NCBI GenBank assembly: GCA_023444445.1
Contig: JAEXMK010000016.1
Location: 62,001-126,000, forward strand
Length of the DNA stretch: 64,000 nt
Direction of reading: 5' to 3'
Source: Pseudomonadota bacterium
Lineage (GTDB): Bacteria; Pseudomonadota; Alphaproteobacteria; Rhizobiales; Rhizobiaceae
This document shows, in pieces, positions 53,540 to 62,170 of this stretch. The notes under the pieces are model-generated. The model saw only the letters and a program-made list of their open reading frames with translations. It was not told where the DNA came from and ran no database searches. The translations under genes and the position numbers were made by a program. Position 1 is the first letter of the stretch. Every line of letters starts with the position of its first letter.

Positions 53540-55106
53540 GATTGGCTCCCATTTCTCCAACAACTTTCACGTGAATGCGGGTGGCGTTGCCGGGCAGGTA
53601 AGCCAGCGGCATATCCTCGCGCTCGATGACTTCGAGCGTCGAGGCAATCGCGCCGGCGGCAACCGCCTTTTCGCGGGCTTCCGCTTCTGCCTCAGCCAGC
53701 GCGCTCTCGCGTGTGCGTCCATCGACGAGTGAGAAGACCCGGTCCGTTTCACCGCTGATCTGCGCAATGGCCGCGCCAACGGCATTGGCCACCGCGAAAT
53801 TCTCAGGCCGAATGACCTCAAGATCACCGATGCGATCCGGCATCAGGATGGAACCGCCGCCAACGGCAATAACCGGCACCGGTGACGACGAGATGCGGCT
53901 GCGCTCCACGCAGGCTTCGAGCATGTCGTTGATCTTGTTGACGGCCGCATCCACGAGCTTTTTATCAAGGCTGGAGACCAGCTTTTTCTCGCCAACATCG
54001 GCCTTGCCGGAGGCAACCGCGATATCGGTCGCCGTCAGGGTCGAGCCACCGAAGCACAGCGCCTCGCGGCGGACGCGGTAACCGACGGATTTCGGCCCGA
54101 CGGTCAGACCGTGATCGCCATTGACCACGAGGGAACCGCCGCCGAGACCGATGGAGAAAACGTCAGGCATGCGGAAATTGGTGCGCACGCCGCCAATGTC
54201 CGCCGTGGTCGAGGCCTGACGCGGGAAACCGTGGGAAAGCGAGCCGACGTCCGACGTGGTGCCGCCCACATCCACGACGACGGCATCCTTGAGACCGGTG
54301 AGGAAGGCCGCACCACGCATGGAGTTCGTCGGACCGGAGGCAAAGGTGAGCACGGGGAAACCGCGCACCACATCAGCCGCCATCAGCGTGCCGTCGTTCT
54401 GGGTGATATAAAACGGGCAGGTGATGCCCGCAGCCTTCAGCGCAGCGCCGAAAGCGGCGACGGTGCGGTCAGCAAGCGACAGCAGGCTGGCATTCATGAT
54501 TGCAGCACTTTCCCGTGCAAGCAGGCCATGGCGGCCGATATCCTTGGACATCACCACCGGCAGACCGGGGCAGCGTTCCTGCAGGATTTCTTTCGCCCGA
54601 AGTTCCATCGCATCGTTGATGCCGCTAAAAACGCAGGTGACGGCAGCCGCCTTCAGGCCCTTGGCGCGGATATCGGCGGCGATGCGAACGATCTCGTCCT
54701 CATCGAGCGGCGAAATTTCGCGACCGTCGAATTCGTAACCGCCGCGCACCTGATAACCGTGGTTGCCGACGATTTCCCGGAGGTCATCCGGCCAGTCGAC
54801 CATGGGCGGCAGGCCAGCGCCGGAGGGCAGGCCGAGCCGGATGGCTGCAACCTCGTCCATATGCCGGCGCTCGATCACCGCATTGGTGAAATGTGTGGTG
54901 CCGATCATCACGGCACCGATGCGCGACCTGTCTATGCCCGATGCCTCGATGACCTTTTCAAGGGCTTCGATGACGCCTGACGTCACATCCTCTGTCGTGG
55001 AGGCCTTCACCCCCGCCAGAACGGTTTTTTCCTGCAACACAACGGCATCGGTATTCGTGCCGCCGACGTCAATTCCAACGCGATACACGTCAGGCTCCTC
55101 TTTCAT
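53532..55106 (-). CDS. Hydantoinase A/5-oxoprolinase family ATPase, paralogue 2
   Basis: This 524-residue HyuA-type protein has VGIDVGGTNTDAVVLQEK at the N-terminus, GTTHFTNAVIERRHMDEV, TFASGPTNSMRGAAFLTGL, VDVGGTTSDVGSLSHG and FGGSTLTATDIAVASG. It is predicted to activate a ring carbonyl with ATP. The ATG shares one base with the ABC ATPase stop (TGATG). A TTG one codon earlier is possible but less likely. With its DUF917 partner it mirrors the second pair downstream, giving two ring-processing pairs in one operon. Confidence 0.92.
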   Translation of the reverse strand: MKEEPDVYRVGIDVGGTNTDAVVLQEKTVLAGVKASTTEDVTSGVIEALEKVIEASGIDRSRIGAVMIGTTHFTNAVIERRHMDEVAAIRLGLPSGAGLPPMVDWPDDLREIVGNHGYQVRGGYEFDGREISPLDEDEIVRIAADIRAKGLKAAAVTCVFSGINDAMELRAKEILQERCPGLPVVMSKDIGRHGLLARESAAIMNASLLSLADRTVAAFGAALKAAGITCPFYITQNDGTLMAADVVRGFPVLTFASGPTNSMRGAAFLTGLKDAVVVDVGGTTSDVGSLSHGFPRQASTTADIGGVRTNFRMPDVFSIGLGGGSLVVNGDHGLTVGPKSVGYRVRREALCFGGSTLTATDIAVASGKADVGEKKLVSSLDKKLVDAAVNKINDMLEACVERSRISSSPVPVIAVGGGSILMPDRIGDLEVIRPENFAVANAVGAAIAQISGETDRVFSLVDGRTRESALAEAEAEAREKAVAAGAIASTLEVIEREDMPLAYLPGNATRIHVKVVGEMGANHG

Positions 55107-56752
55107 CAATCGGTCGTTTTGACGAGGAAGCGCATGCGCTCCTCCTCGGTCACCGTGGGTTTGAGACGTTCTTCCTCGTCGGTGACGACGGGGATGGCCG
55201 CGATCAGCGCGCGGGTGTAGGGATGGGCCGGCTCGGCGAAGACCGCCGACGTCACGCCCTCTTCGACGATCTCGCCCCGCAGCATGATGGCGATGCGCGA
55301 ACAGAAATTGCGCATCAGCGACAGGTCGTGCGAGATCATCAGATAGGTCAGGCCAAGCTCCTCGCGCAGCTGCAGCAAAAGGTCGATAACCGTCTTCTGC
55401 ACGGAGACATCGAGTGCCGCCGTCGGCTCATCGAGGATGAGGATTTTCGGTTCGGCCGCCAGCGCGCGGGCAATCGCCACACGCTGCTTCTGGCCGCCGG
55501 ACAGCTCATGCGGATATTTGCCGAGATAGGATTGCGGCAGCCGCACCAGCCCCATCAGTTCCTGCATGCGGTTTTCACGCGCAGGCCCGTCCATGCCGAT
55601 GGATTTCAGAGGCAAGGCAAGCGTCTGTTTCACCGTGCGCTTCGGATTGAGCGAGGTGCCCGGGTTTTGATAGACGATCTGTGTCAGCCGCTTGCCGCGC
55701 TCAGGCGCGGGGGCGTCGATGACAAGATTGCCAGACGTGGGACGCGAAAGGCCCATGATCATGCGCGCGACCGAGGTCTTGCCGGAACCGGATTCGCCCG
55801 CAAGGCCAAAAACCTCGCCCTGCTTCAGCGTCAGGTTCACATCCCGCACGGCATGGTAGCCATTGCGCCGGCCATAAATCTTGTTCAGCCCTTCGATGGT
55901 AATGATCGGCTGCCGCGTGCTCTGCACCAGATCGGTGACGCGCGGGCCATAGAGCGGAGGCACGGCATCCAGAAGCGAACGCGTATAATCCTTGGTGGGG
56001 CTATGGAGGATTTGCGTGCAGGGACCGGTCTCAACGATATCGCCATGATGCATGACCACGACCCGATCCGCCACCTTGCGCACGACGCCGAGATTGTGGG
56101 TGATCATCAAGAGCGCCATGTTTTCTTCGGCGACCAGCTGGTTGATGAGATTGAGGATTTCGTCCTGCGTCGTCACATCAAGCGCCGTGCCCGGCTCGTC
56201 CGCGATCAAGAGCTTCGGCTGGTGCAGCAGGGCAAGCCCGATCAGCACGCGCTGGCGCATGCCGCCCGAAAGTTCGGACGGATAAGCGTTCATCACTCGC
56301 TCGGTGTCGGCAAGCTGCACCCGGCGCAGAACGGCAGCAATGCGGTTGCGACGCTCGGCCTTGGACGAGTTGGTGCCGTCGCGTTTGTCGGCAAAACGCA
56401 TGACATCATCGAGATGCGTGCCGATCTTGAATACCGGATTGAAGGAGGATAGCGGGTCCTGCATGATCAGCGAAAACGCTGTGCCCTTCAGCGCCTCACG
56501 CTCCCTGCGCGGTAAGGAAAGCACATCCCGGCCATCGATGACGATCGCACCTGACGTGATCGCGGCGTTTTTCGGCAGTGTACCGATGATAGCCTTCGCC
56601 GTGACTGACTTGCCCGACCCGGTTTCTCCAATCAATGCTACGCGTTCGCCGGCGGCAACCGTGAAGGCGACATCGCGCAGCACCTGCCGGGTGCGGCCGT
56701 AATTGGTGAAGGTGACGTTGAGATTTTCGACCTTGAGAAGCGGTTCAGTCAT
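55106..56752 (-). CDS. Fused peptide ABC transporter ATPase (DppD-DppF type)
   Basis: This 548-residue protein has two ATPase domains. Domain 1: GETGSGKSV, LSGGMRQRVLIGLA, LLIADEPGTALD. Domain 2: GESGSGKTS near residue 310, LSGGQKQRVAIARA, ILILDEPTAALD. Both are followed by oligopeptide-type tails (PTKDYTRSLLDAVP, then PAHPYTRALIAAIP). It energises the transporter formed with the next two genes upstream. The gap to the DppC gene is 4 bases. Confidence 0.94.
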   Translation of the reverse strand: MTEPLLKVENLNVTFTNYGRTRQVLRDVAFTVAAGERVALIGETGSGKSVTAKAIIGTLPKNAAITSGAIVIDGRDVLSLPRREREALKGTAFSLIMQDPLSSFNPVFKIGTHLDDVMRFADKRDGTNSSKAERRNRIAAVLRRVQLADTERVMNAYPSELSGGMRQRVLIGLALLHQPKLLIADEPGTALDVTTQDEILNLINQLVAEENMALLMITHNLGVVRKVADRVVVMHHGDIVETGPCTQILHSPTKDYTRSLLDAVPPLYGPRVTDLVQSTRQPIITIEGLNKIYGRRNGYHAVRDVNLTLKQGEVFGLAGESGSGKTSVARMIMGLSRPTSGNLVIDAPAPERGKRLTQIVYQNPGTSLNPKRTVKQTLALPLKSIGMDGPARENRMQELMGLVRLPQSYLGKYPHELSGGQKQRVAIARALAAEPKILILDEPTAALDVSVQKTVIDLLLQLREELGLTYLMISHDLSLMRNFCSRIAIMLRGEIVEEGVTSAVFAEPAHPYTRALIAAIPVVTDEEERLKPTVTEEERMRFLVKTTD

Positions 56753-56756
56753 GGTT

Positions 56757-57638
56757 TTAGCTTTCCACGTCGAACATGTCGCGCAGGCCGTCGCCCAGCA
56801 GATTGAAGCCCAGCGTCACGTAAAGCACCGCCGCGCCGGGGCAGAGCACTTCCCACCAGAAATCCGGCATGAACTGGCGCCCGTCGGCGACCATCGATCC
56901 AAGATCAGGGGTCGGCGGCTTGACGCCGAAACCCAGGAAACTCAGCGTCGCGCCGAACAGGATGACGAAGGCGGCATCGAGCGTCGTCTTGACCGATATG
57001 ACCGAAACGCAATTGGGCAGGATTTCGCGGAAGAGGATGTGCAGCGGGCCTGCACCGGCAAGACGTGCCGCTTCGATATAGTCTTCCGAGGCGATAGACT
57101 TCGACACCGAATAGATCAGCCGCGCATGCCAGGTCCACCATAGCAGCGTGATTGCAATCATGGCGTTCGTCAGCGTCGGTTCCAGGAGGTTGGACACTGC
57201 GAGTGCCATGACCAGTGGCGGCATGGCCAGCATCACATTCGTCAGGCCGCTGATGAGTTTTTCGGTCCAGCCGCCGAAATAACCGGCGATCAGGCCAAGG
57301 ACAGTTCCGACCGGAACGGAAATGCCGAGCACGCCGATGACGAGAAGCAGCGAGACGCGGAGCCCGAAGATGGTGCGGGAAAAGATATCGCGCCCTGCCT
57401 TGTCGGTGCCGAACCAGTGTTCGAGATCCGGCGGCATGTGGCGGGCGCGGAAATCGACAACCGCGCCGATATGTTTCGGATAAGGCGTGAGCCAAGGCGC
57501 AAAGACCGCCAGGACCAGCACCGACAGAAGGATCAACGAGCCGATGACCGCCGCCGGATTGCGGCTGAAGCGATACCACATCATGTAACCGGCGCTTAAG
57601 CCTCGATCAGTGGGTTCGAGCATTTTCATATCGGCCAT
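56757..57638 (-). CDS. Peptide ABC transporter permease (DppC type)
   Basis: This 293-residue BPD_transp_1 permease has an N-terminal anchor, HWFGTDKAGRDIFSRTIFGLRVSLLLVIGVLGIS and the EAA loop DYIEAARLAGAGPLHILFREILPNCVSVI. Six hydrophobic segments are present. Its ATG shares one base with the DppB stop. A few extra start codons (MADMKML) allow an initiation shift of four residues. Confidence 0.93.
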   Translation of the reverse strand: MADMKMLEPTDRGLSAGYMMWYRFSRNPAAVIGSLILLSVLVLAVFAPWLTPYPKHIGAVVDFRARHMPPDLEHWFGTDKAGRDIFSRTIFGLRVSLLLVIGVLGISVPVGTVLGLIAGYFGGWTEKLISGLTNVMLAMPPLVMALAVSNLLEPTLTNAMIAITLLWWTWHARLIYSVSKSIASEDYIEAARLAGAGPLHILFREILPNCVSVISVKTTLDAAFVILFGATLSFLGFGVKPPTPDLGSMVADGRQFMPDFWWEVLCPGAAVLYVTLGFNLLGDGLRDMFDVES

Positions 57639-58666
57639 CAGCGAGCCTCCTTGCGGCGCAGGCGCGGGTCGATGATCGAGATCAGAACATCCACGATCAG
57701 GTTCGCAACGATGAAGAATAGGCCGGCCACCAGCACCACGGCGGTCACGGCGTTGAGGTCTTTCTGCAGGATGGCGTTGAGCCCATAGGAAGCAAAACCG
57801 CCCCAGGCGAAGACCATCTCGATCACGAAGGCATTGCCGATCAGCGACGCGAATTCGAGACCCATGATCGTCAGCGGCGCTATGGAAGAGAGCTTCAGCA
57901 GGTAACGAAAGATGATGACCCGCTCCGGCACGCCGAAGCTTTGCAGGGTGAGCACATGGTCCTTGCGCTGGTTTTCAATCATGGAGGAGCGCGTGATGCG
58001 GGTGATCTGGCCGATCCCGGCCATGGAAAGTGCGAAAGCCGGCAGTGCGAGATGCTTCAACGCATCGAGCACGACATCGAAACGTCCGGCCAACATGCCG
58101 TCGACAAGGATGAAACCGGTGGGACCGCCCTGCCAGCCAAGCGAATGATCGAGCCTGCCGATGATCGGCCAGCCGGAGAGAAAGCGCGCTGCCAGCAATT
58201 GCAGCGTGATGGCGAAGAGAAAGCTTGGGATCGTGACCCCAGTAAGCGACAGGATGCGGCCGATATGATCCAGCGGCCGGTCGCGGTAATGCGCCGTGAT
58301 GACGCCGAGCGGGATGGCGACGAGGAACATGAAGATGACCGAAACCAGCACCAGTTCGACGGTGGCGGGAACGGTCTGCGCGAGATCGGTCGTAACCGGA
58401 CGCTGCGACACCAGCGAAAAACCAAGATCACCGTGCAGCGCGTTGCCGATATAATCGAGATATTGAACGGCGAGCGGCTTATCGAGGCCCATCTGCCCGC
58501 GCAGCGCATCCACCTGCTCCTGCGTTGCCGCCGGACCCAGCGCCATGCGGGCGGGATCTCCGGGCACCACGCGGGCGAGCACAAAAATCATGATGGACAG
58601 GGCAATCATGACCAGCACGAAAGTGCCGAGCCTGTTCAAAATCGCGATCAGCGGATGTTGCTGCAT
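57638..58666 (-). CDS. Peptide ABC transporter permease (DppB type)
   Basis: This 342-residue BPD_transp_1 permease begins with LIAILNRLGTFVLVMIALSIMIFVLARVVPGDPARMALG, followed by QVDALRGQMGLDKPLAVQY. It is the first gene of the long operon. An upstream TTG (58732) with GGAG close by would add 22 residues of non-membrane sequence; the ATG is preferred because the membrane segment then starts within ten residues, as usual in DppB. The promoter lies in the gap to the divergent LuxR gene. Confidence 0.9.
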   Translation of the reverse strand: MQQHPLIAILNRLGTFVLVMIALSIMIFVLARVVPGDPARMALGPAATQEQVDALRGQMGLDKPLAVQYLDYIGNALHGDLGFSLVSQRPVTTDLAQTVPATVELVLVSVIFMFLVAIPLGVITAHYRDRPLDHIGRILSLTGVTIPSFLFAITLQLLAARFLSGWPIIGRLDHSLGWQGGPTGFILVDGMLAGRFDVVLDALKHLALPAFALSMAGIGQITRITRSSMIENQRKDHVLTLQSFGVPERVIIFRYLLKLSSIAPLTIMGLEFASLIGNAFVIEMVFAWGGFASYGLNAILQKDLNAVTAVVLVAGLFFIVANLIVDVLISIIDPRLRRKEAR

Positions 58667-58741
58667 CGGTGGAACGTTCCTTGTGCGTCGGTTGGCTGAG
58701 CACAAGTTTTCATCGTCGATGCCTTTCAACAATCTCCAAAA

Positions 58742-58769
58742 GGTATAGTTTTTTGAAAGATTGGTATAG
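58742..58769. promoter_or_regulatory. Direct repeat between regulator and operon
   Basis: GGTATAG occurs at 58742-58748 and again at 58763-58769, 21 bases apart, two helical turns, in the AT-rich gap between the dpp-hyu operon and the divergent LuxR gene. Same-face spacing suits a dimeric or MalT-like activator. A promoter was not identified with confidence. Confidence 0.5.
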
Positions 58770-58801
58770 GTTTTGGTGATTAAATCTCCTATCCATTGCG
58801 A

Positions 58802-61153
58802 ATGACGCTGTTACCCCGAACCCGCCTTTGCCGTCGCATCGCCCGCCAAACCGATGGTGTGGTTTTTCTGCGTGCGCCGGCGGGAGCGGGAAAAAGCGTG
58901 CTGTTGGAGATGATCGCGAAGGAACTGGGTGCCACCATATGCTGCACGCACCAGCCGCGAAGCGATGAAGTGGCCGATGGCTTCCTTCTATGGGATGTGC
59001 CGGTCGTTGCGCGGGCCGTGCGTATGCCTGCCGGTATTCTGGAATCGGTGCGGGTTTTGATCATTGCCTGTCGACCCGATCAACGGGTCAGCGGGCTGGC
59101 GCGACAGATCCTGCATCGCGGTTCGCTCACCATTGGGCCGGATGAACTGGCACTGGGGAACGATGAAGCCGAGAGCCTTCCATTCGAACAGCGACGCATC
59201 GCCCTTGAGGATTTTGCGGGATGGCCGGCCTTCCTGGCGTTGGCGCGGCAGCCGGATGAAAGGCTGTGTGTAGAGTATCTGCGGGAAAACTATCTGACGC
59301 ATCTTTCTCCCGGCCAGACGGTCGACCTCTGCTTCTGGCTGGAAAACCCGTCTGCGGAACCCAAGGCGGAGTGGAGGGACTTGCTCCCACCTTTCCTCAC
59401 CGGACGTCCCGAGCAACATCCCACGCTCATACGGCTTTTGACCTTGGCCGCGCGCGAACGCCTCGCGATTTTGCAGGCCGGCAGCGCCGTGGTGGAGGTT
59501 GCGTCCGCTTTTGAAAGGGCAGGGAACTCGCTCGCGGCGATGGCGATGTTGCTCGACCGGGGTTATGAGACCCACGCCGCACAAATGCTTGAACGCGCTC
59601 ACGGCCGCGAGCTGATCTACCGAAGCAGCATCGACAGGTTTCGCGAGATCATCATGCGATTTTCACAGGAGATGATTGCGACGAATGAAACCGTGCTGTT
59701 TGCCGTGACACGCGCCCTGCTGAAACAGGGGGAATTGCAGCGCGTGCGACATCTCGTCGGCAAAAGCCTTGGATCGGACTATCTCGATCCGTTGAAGGCG
59801 CTTGCCAGGGACTCACGATTTTCTTTTGCCGCCCGAACTTTCCGGCTGAACCTGATGATCGCCGAGGACTTGACGCCAAACGACGCGATGATAACGCGTC
59901 TCGGCGAGTTCATGGCCGATTATCCGTTGGACGACCACGGCAAGTGGGCGTCCTACTACAATGCGTTGCTTGAATTCGAAATCCGCCGCCGCAATTTTCG
60001 CGAGGCGGAGGCGGCTGCTGCCCGCGCCCTTATCTATCTGCGCAAGATGGGCGGGCAGCCTTTACTCGAATTCTTCATCCATCTGCATCAGATCGTGCTC
60101 CGGCTAATGAGCGGTGACGTGCTTATGGCGCGCCGGGCCGCGCAAGAGGCGCGCGCAAGGCTGGAGCAGGTGCCGCATGATGCCGCGCAGGAGTTCCGGA
60201 TGTTGCGGCTTGCAGAAGCCTGTCTCGCCTATGAAGCGGGAAAGCCACGAGATTTGCTGCATTTCGTTGAGCACGAATTCGATGACTTCGCCGCCGCTGA
60301 AATCTGGCCAAGCCTGATGCAGTTTGCGTTGTTTTACGCCTCGCAGGTGCTGATCGACCATTTCCCGATGACGGTTCGTGCGGGTTTTCTGGACGGCCTC
60401 TGGATCCACCTCTCGGAAGGGCTCCAATTCCATGCGATGATGGAGATCAGGACCGCCATCGCCTACCAGAATGCCAATCGCTGGGCGGATGCTGCCGCCA
60501 CTCTTTCGGCAATCCGCATGCCGATGGGCCGCAACTGGGTGGAAAGTGCGCATGAGGATCTTTCAAGGCTGACGCGCCGTGACGAAATCGCTTACGTCAT
60601 GGCGTGGCTGCGTGACGCCGTGCATCTTTTCACGCCACGCGCTTATCTCTCTCGCCAGATAGATGCGATGATCGCCAATCCCAAAGTTACCAATCGGGAA
60701 AAAGTGGCACTCAGGATATGGCAGGGCTACGCCGCCCACCAGCGCCGCGACAATGCCGCCGCCCGCGCGCATATTCTCACAGCTCTTGAATCGGCGACCC
60801 GCCTTGGTTGCAGGGGTGTATTGTCAGAGGAGCGCATCTTCCTGTCTCCACTTTTGAACAATCGTCGCATCCGGAGTTTCATCGAGACCTCTTCCGATGT
60901 CCGTACCGCGCTGTCGATATTTGCCGACTCGGTAAACTCCCCGCAGGCGCGCGCCTTGCATGGCGGGCTTTCCCAGCGGGAAGCGCAGATGCTTCAGCTG
61001 CTTGCCGGCGGCATGTCGAACAAGAAGATCGCCCAGACGCTGAACATCTCGGAAGTGACGGTAAAGTTTCACCTGGGCAACCTTTTCCGCAAGCTGGATT
61101 GCAAGCGGCGTTCCGAAGCCATTCGTGCTGCGAAGGCTCTGGACTGGCTTTAA
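58802..61153 (+). CDS. MalT-like large LuxR-family regulator
   Basis: This 783-residue protein has a P-loop near residue 20 (LRAPAGAGKSVLLEMIAKEL), a long helical-repeat region (~250-690, TPR-like: FREAEAAAARALIYL, DNAAARAHILTALES) and a C-terminal LuxR helix-turn-helix (LSQREAQMLQLLAGGMSNKKIAQTLNISEVTVKFHLGNLFRKL). This is the LAL/MalT plan: ATP-dependent activators switched by an inducer, slightly shorter than the ~900 residues of MalT. Walker B is weak by eye. It is divergent from the dpp-hyu operon and very likely controls it. A TTG two codons earlier is an alternative start. Confidence 0.9.
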   Translation: MTLLPRTRLCRRIARQTDGVVFLRAPAGAGKSVLLEMIAKELGATICCTHQPRSDEVADGFLLWDVPVVARAVRMPAGILESVRVLIIACRPDQRVSGLARQILHRGSLTIGPDELALGNDEAESLPFEQRRIALEDFAGWPAFLALARQPDERLCVEYLRENYLTHLSPGQTVDLCFWLENPSAEPKAEWRDLLPPFLTGRPEQHPTLIRLLTLAARERLAILQAGSAVVEVASAFERAGNSLAAMAMLLDRGYETHAAQMLERAHGRELIYRSSIDRFREIIMRFSQEMIATNETVLFAVTRALLKQGELQRVRHLVGKSLGSDYLDPLKALARDSRFSFAARTFRLNLMIAEDLTPNDAMITRLGEFMADYPLDDHGKWASYYNALLEFEIRRRNFREAEAAAARALIYLRKMGGQPLLEFFIHLHQIVLRLMSGDVLMARRAAQEARARLEQVPHDAAQEFRMLRLAEACLAYEAGKPRDLLHFVEHEFDDFAAAEIWPSLMQFALFYASQVLIDHFPMTVRAGFLDGLWIHLSEGLQFHAMMEIRTAIAYQNANRWADAAATLSAIRMPMGRNWVESAHEDLSRLTRRDEIAYVMAWLRDAVHLFTPRAYLSRQIDAMIANPKVTNREKVALRIWQGYAAHQRRDNAAARAHILTALESATRLGCRGVLSEERIFLSPLLNNRRIRSFIETSSDVRTALSIFADSVNSPQARALHGGLSQREAQMLQLLAGGMSNKKIAQTLNISEVTVKFHLGNLFRKLDCKRRSEAIRAAKALDWL

Positions 61154-61255
61154 GACGTCTGCGATCTCTGAAACATCTATCTTCCGCGTGCGCTTAGCCA
61201 CAATGGTGCATGAAAGTCGTCATGCCACCCGCATAGATTGGGGGTCAGCAACGCC

Positions 61256-61660
61256 TCACACGCCCTTTATGATATTGCAGATGCCCTCGCGAATGACGTT
61301 TTTGTCGGCGATCTGTCCTGCCTGGATATTGAAAACGGCATCGATCCGGACAGCATTGCCTTTTTGCCTTGCCACCACCCGCAGCGTCTGAATTCTGCCG
61401 CTGCCGCTCGTTTCCTGATGGGCATCGATGGACGAGAGCGCCTTGTTGATCTGGATGCCGGAGAAACCTTCCGCTGCGACGGCTTGGGCAAGCTTTTGAA
61501 GGACCGCAGGTGCCTTGGCTTTCGGCAGTTCCTGCCATGACTTATAAGACACTGCGGTCACCATCGGCACCCCCGAAACGGTGAAGTTTTTCTCGCAGGA
61601 TGCTGCGAAAGCAGGGCTTGAGAAGGCGATGAGGCCAAGGGCTGCAATAAGAGATTTCAT
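61256..61660 (-). CDS. Small secreted hypothetical protein
   Basis: This 134-residue protein has a Sec signal peptide (IAALGLIAFSSPAFAAS, cleaved near residue 20). The mature ~114 residues have two cysteines (first in SCEKNFTVSG, last in REGICNIIKG) that could form a disulfide, and an amphipathic middle. I do not recognise a family. The frame is open for 109 codons upstream, but the signal peptide fixes the start; the ribosome site is poor. It is the last gene in this strand block, 45 bases after the small gene described next. Confidence 0.7.
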   Translation of the reverse strand: MKSLIAALGLIAFSSPAFAASCEKNFTVSGVPMVTAVSYKSWQELPKAKAPAVLQKLAQAVAAEGFSGIQINKALSSIDAHQETSGSGRIQTLRVVARQKGNAVRIDAVFNIQAGQIADKNVIREGICNIIKGV

Positions 61661-61704
61661 GGGTAATGTCCGATTGTTGGTGAGGTTTTCAGCTGTCGCC
61701 CGCA

Positions 61705-61923
61705 TCAGAACGACGATCTTTTTCCACGGTAGGTCGACGGTGGCGGCAGGGCTTCGTGGGCTTGAGCCAGCGTTTCCAGCCATGTTCCCAACCCCTCGGG
61801 AACGGCTTCGTTGCCCGCTTCCAGCGCCTCGATCCATGAGAGTTCGCATTGCAAGGCAGAGGCAATATTGATTGGTGTCCAGCGGATCACCCGCAGGCAT
61901 TCGTTGAAGCGATCTGGCGACAT
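61705..61923 (-). CDS. Small XRE-like helix-turn-helix protein
   Basis: This encodes a 72-residue protein. Residues ~5-55 (RFNECLRVIRWTPINIASALQCELSWIEALEAGNEAVPEGL) resemble a compact Xre-type DNA-binding fold common in rhizobial small proteins, followed by a short tail with a basic end. No toxin partner is visible. The ATG has a weak GGGGAAC site 12 bases upstream. A regulatory role is likely but unproven. Confidence 0.6.
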   Translation of the reverse strand: MSPDRFNECLRVIRWTPINIASALQCELSWIEALEAGNEAVPEGLGTWLETLAQAHEALPPPSTYRGKRSSF

Positions 61924-62170
61924 GATGATTTGTTATGTTCCCCGTCATTTTCTGACCGAAGCTTGCCCAAGCGGTCACAAGAGTCAATCATTTATGCAAC
62001 TTTTGATTGGCTTGGATTGAATCACTTCTAGCTGTTCAGTCGGCCGGATCAATTTGCGCCGAGAGCAATCCCCCGCTTGTCAGGTTATGCTGCCCGGAAC
62101 TGGCCCGTGCAAAGATCGGCCGGAATGCATGGATAGTCGCCCTCAGGATTAAAGCCCTGGAGTCTCAGGC

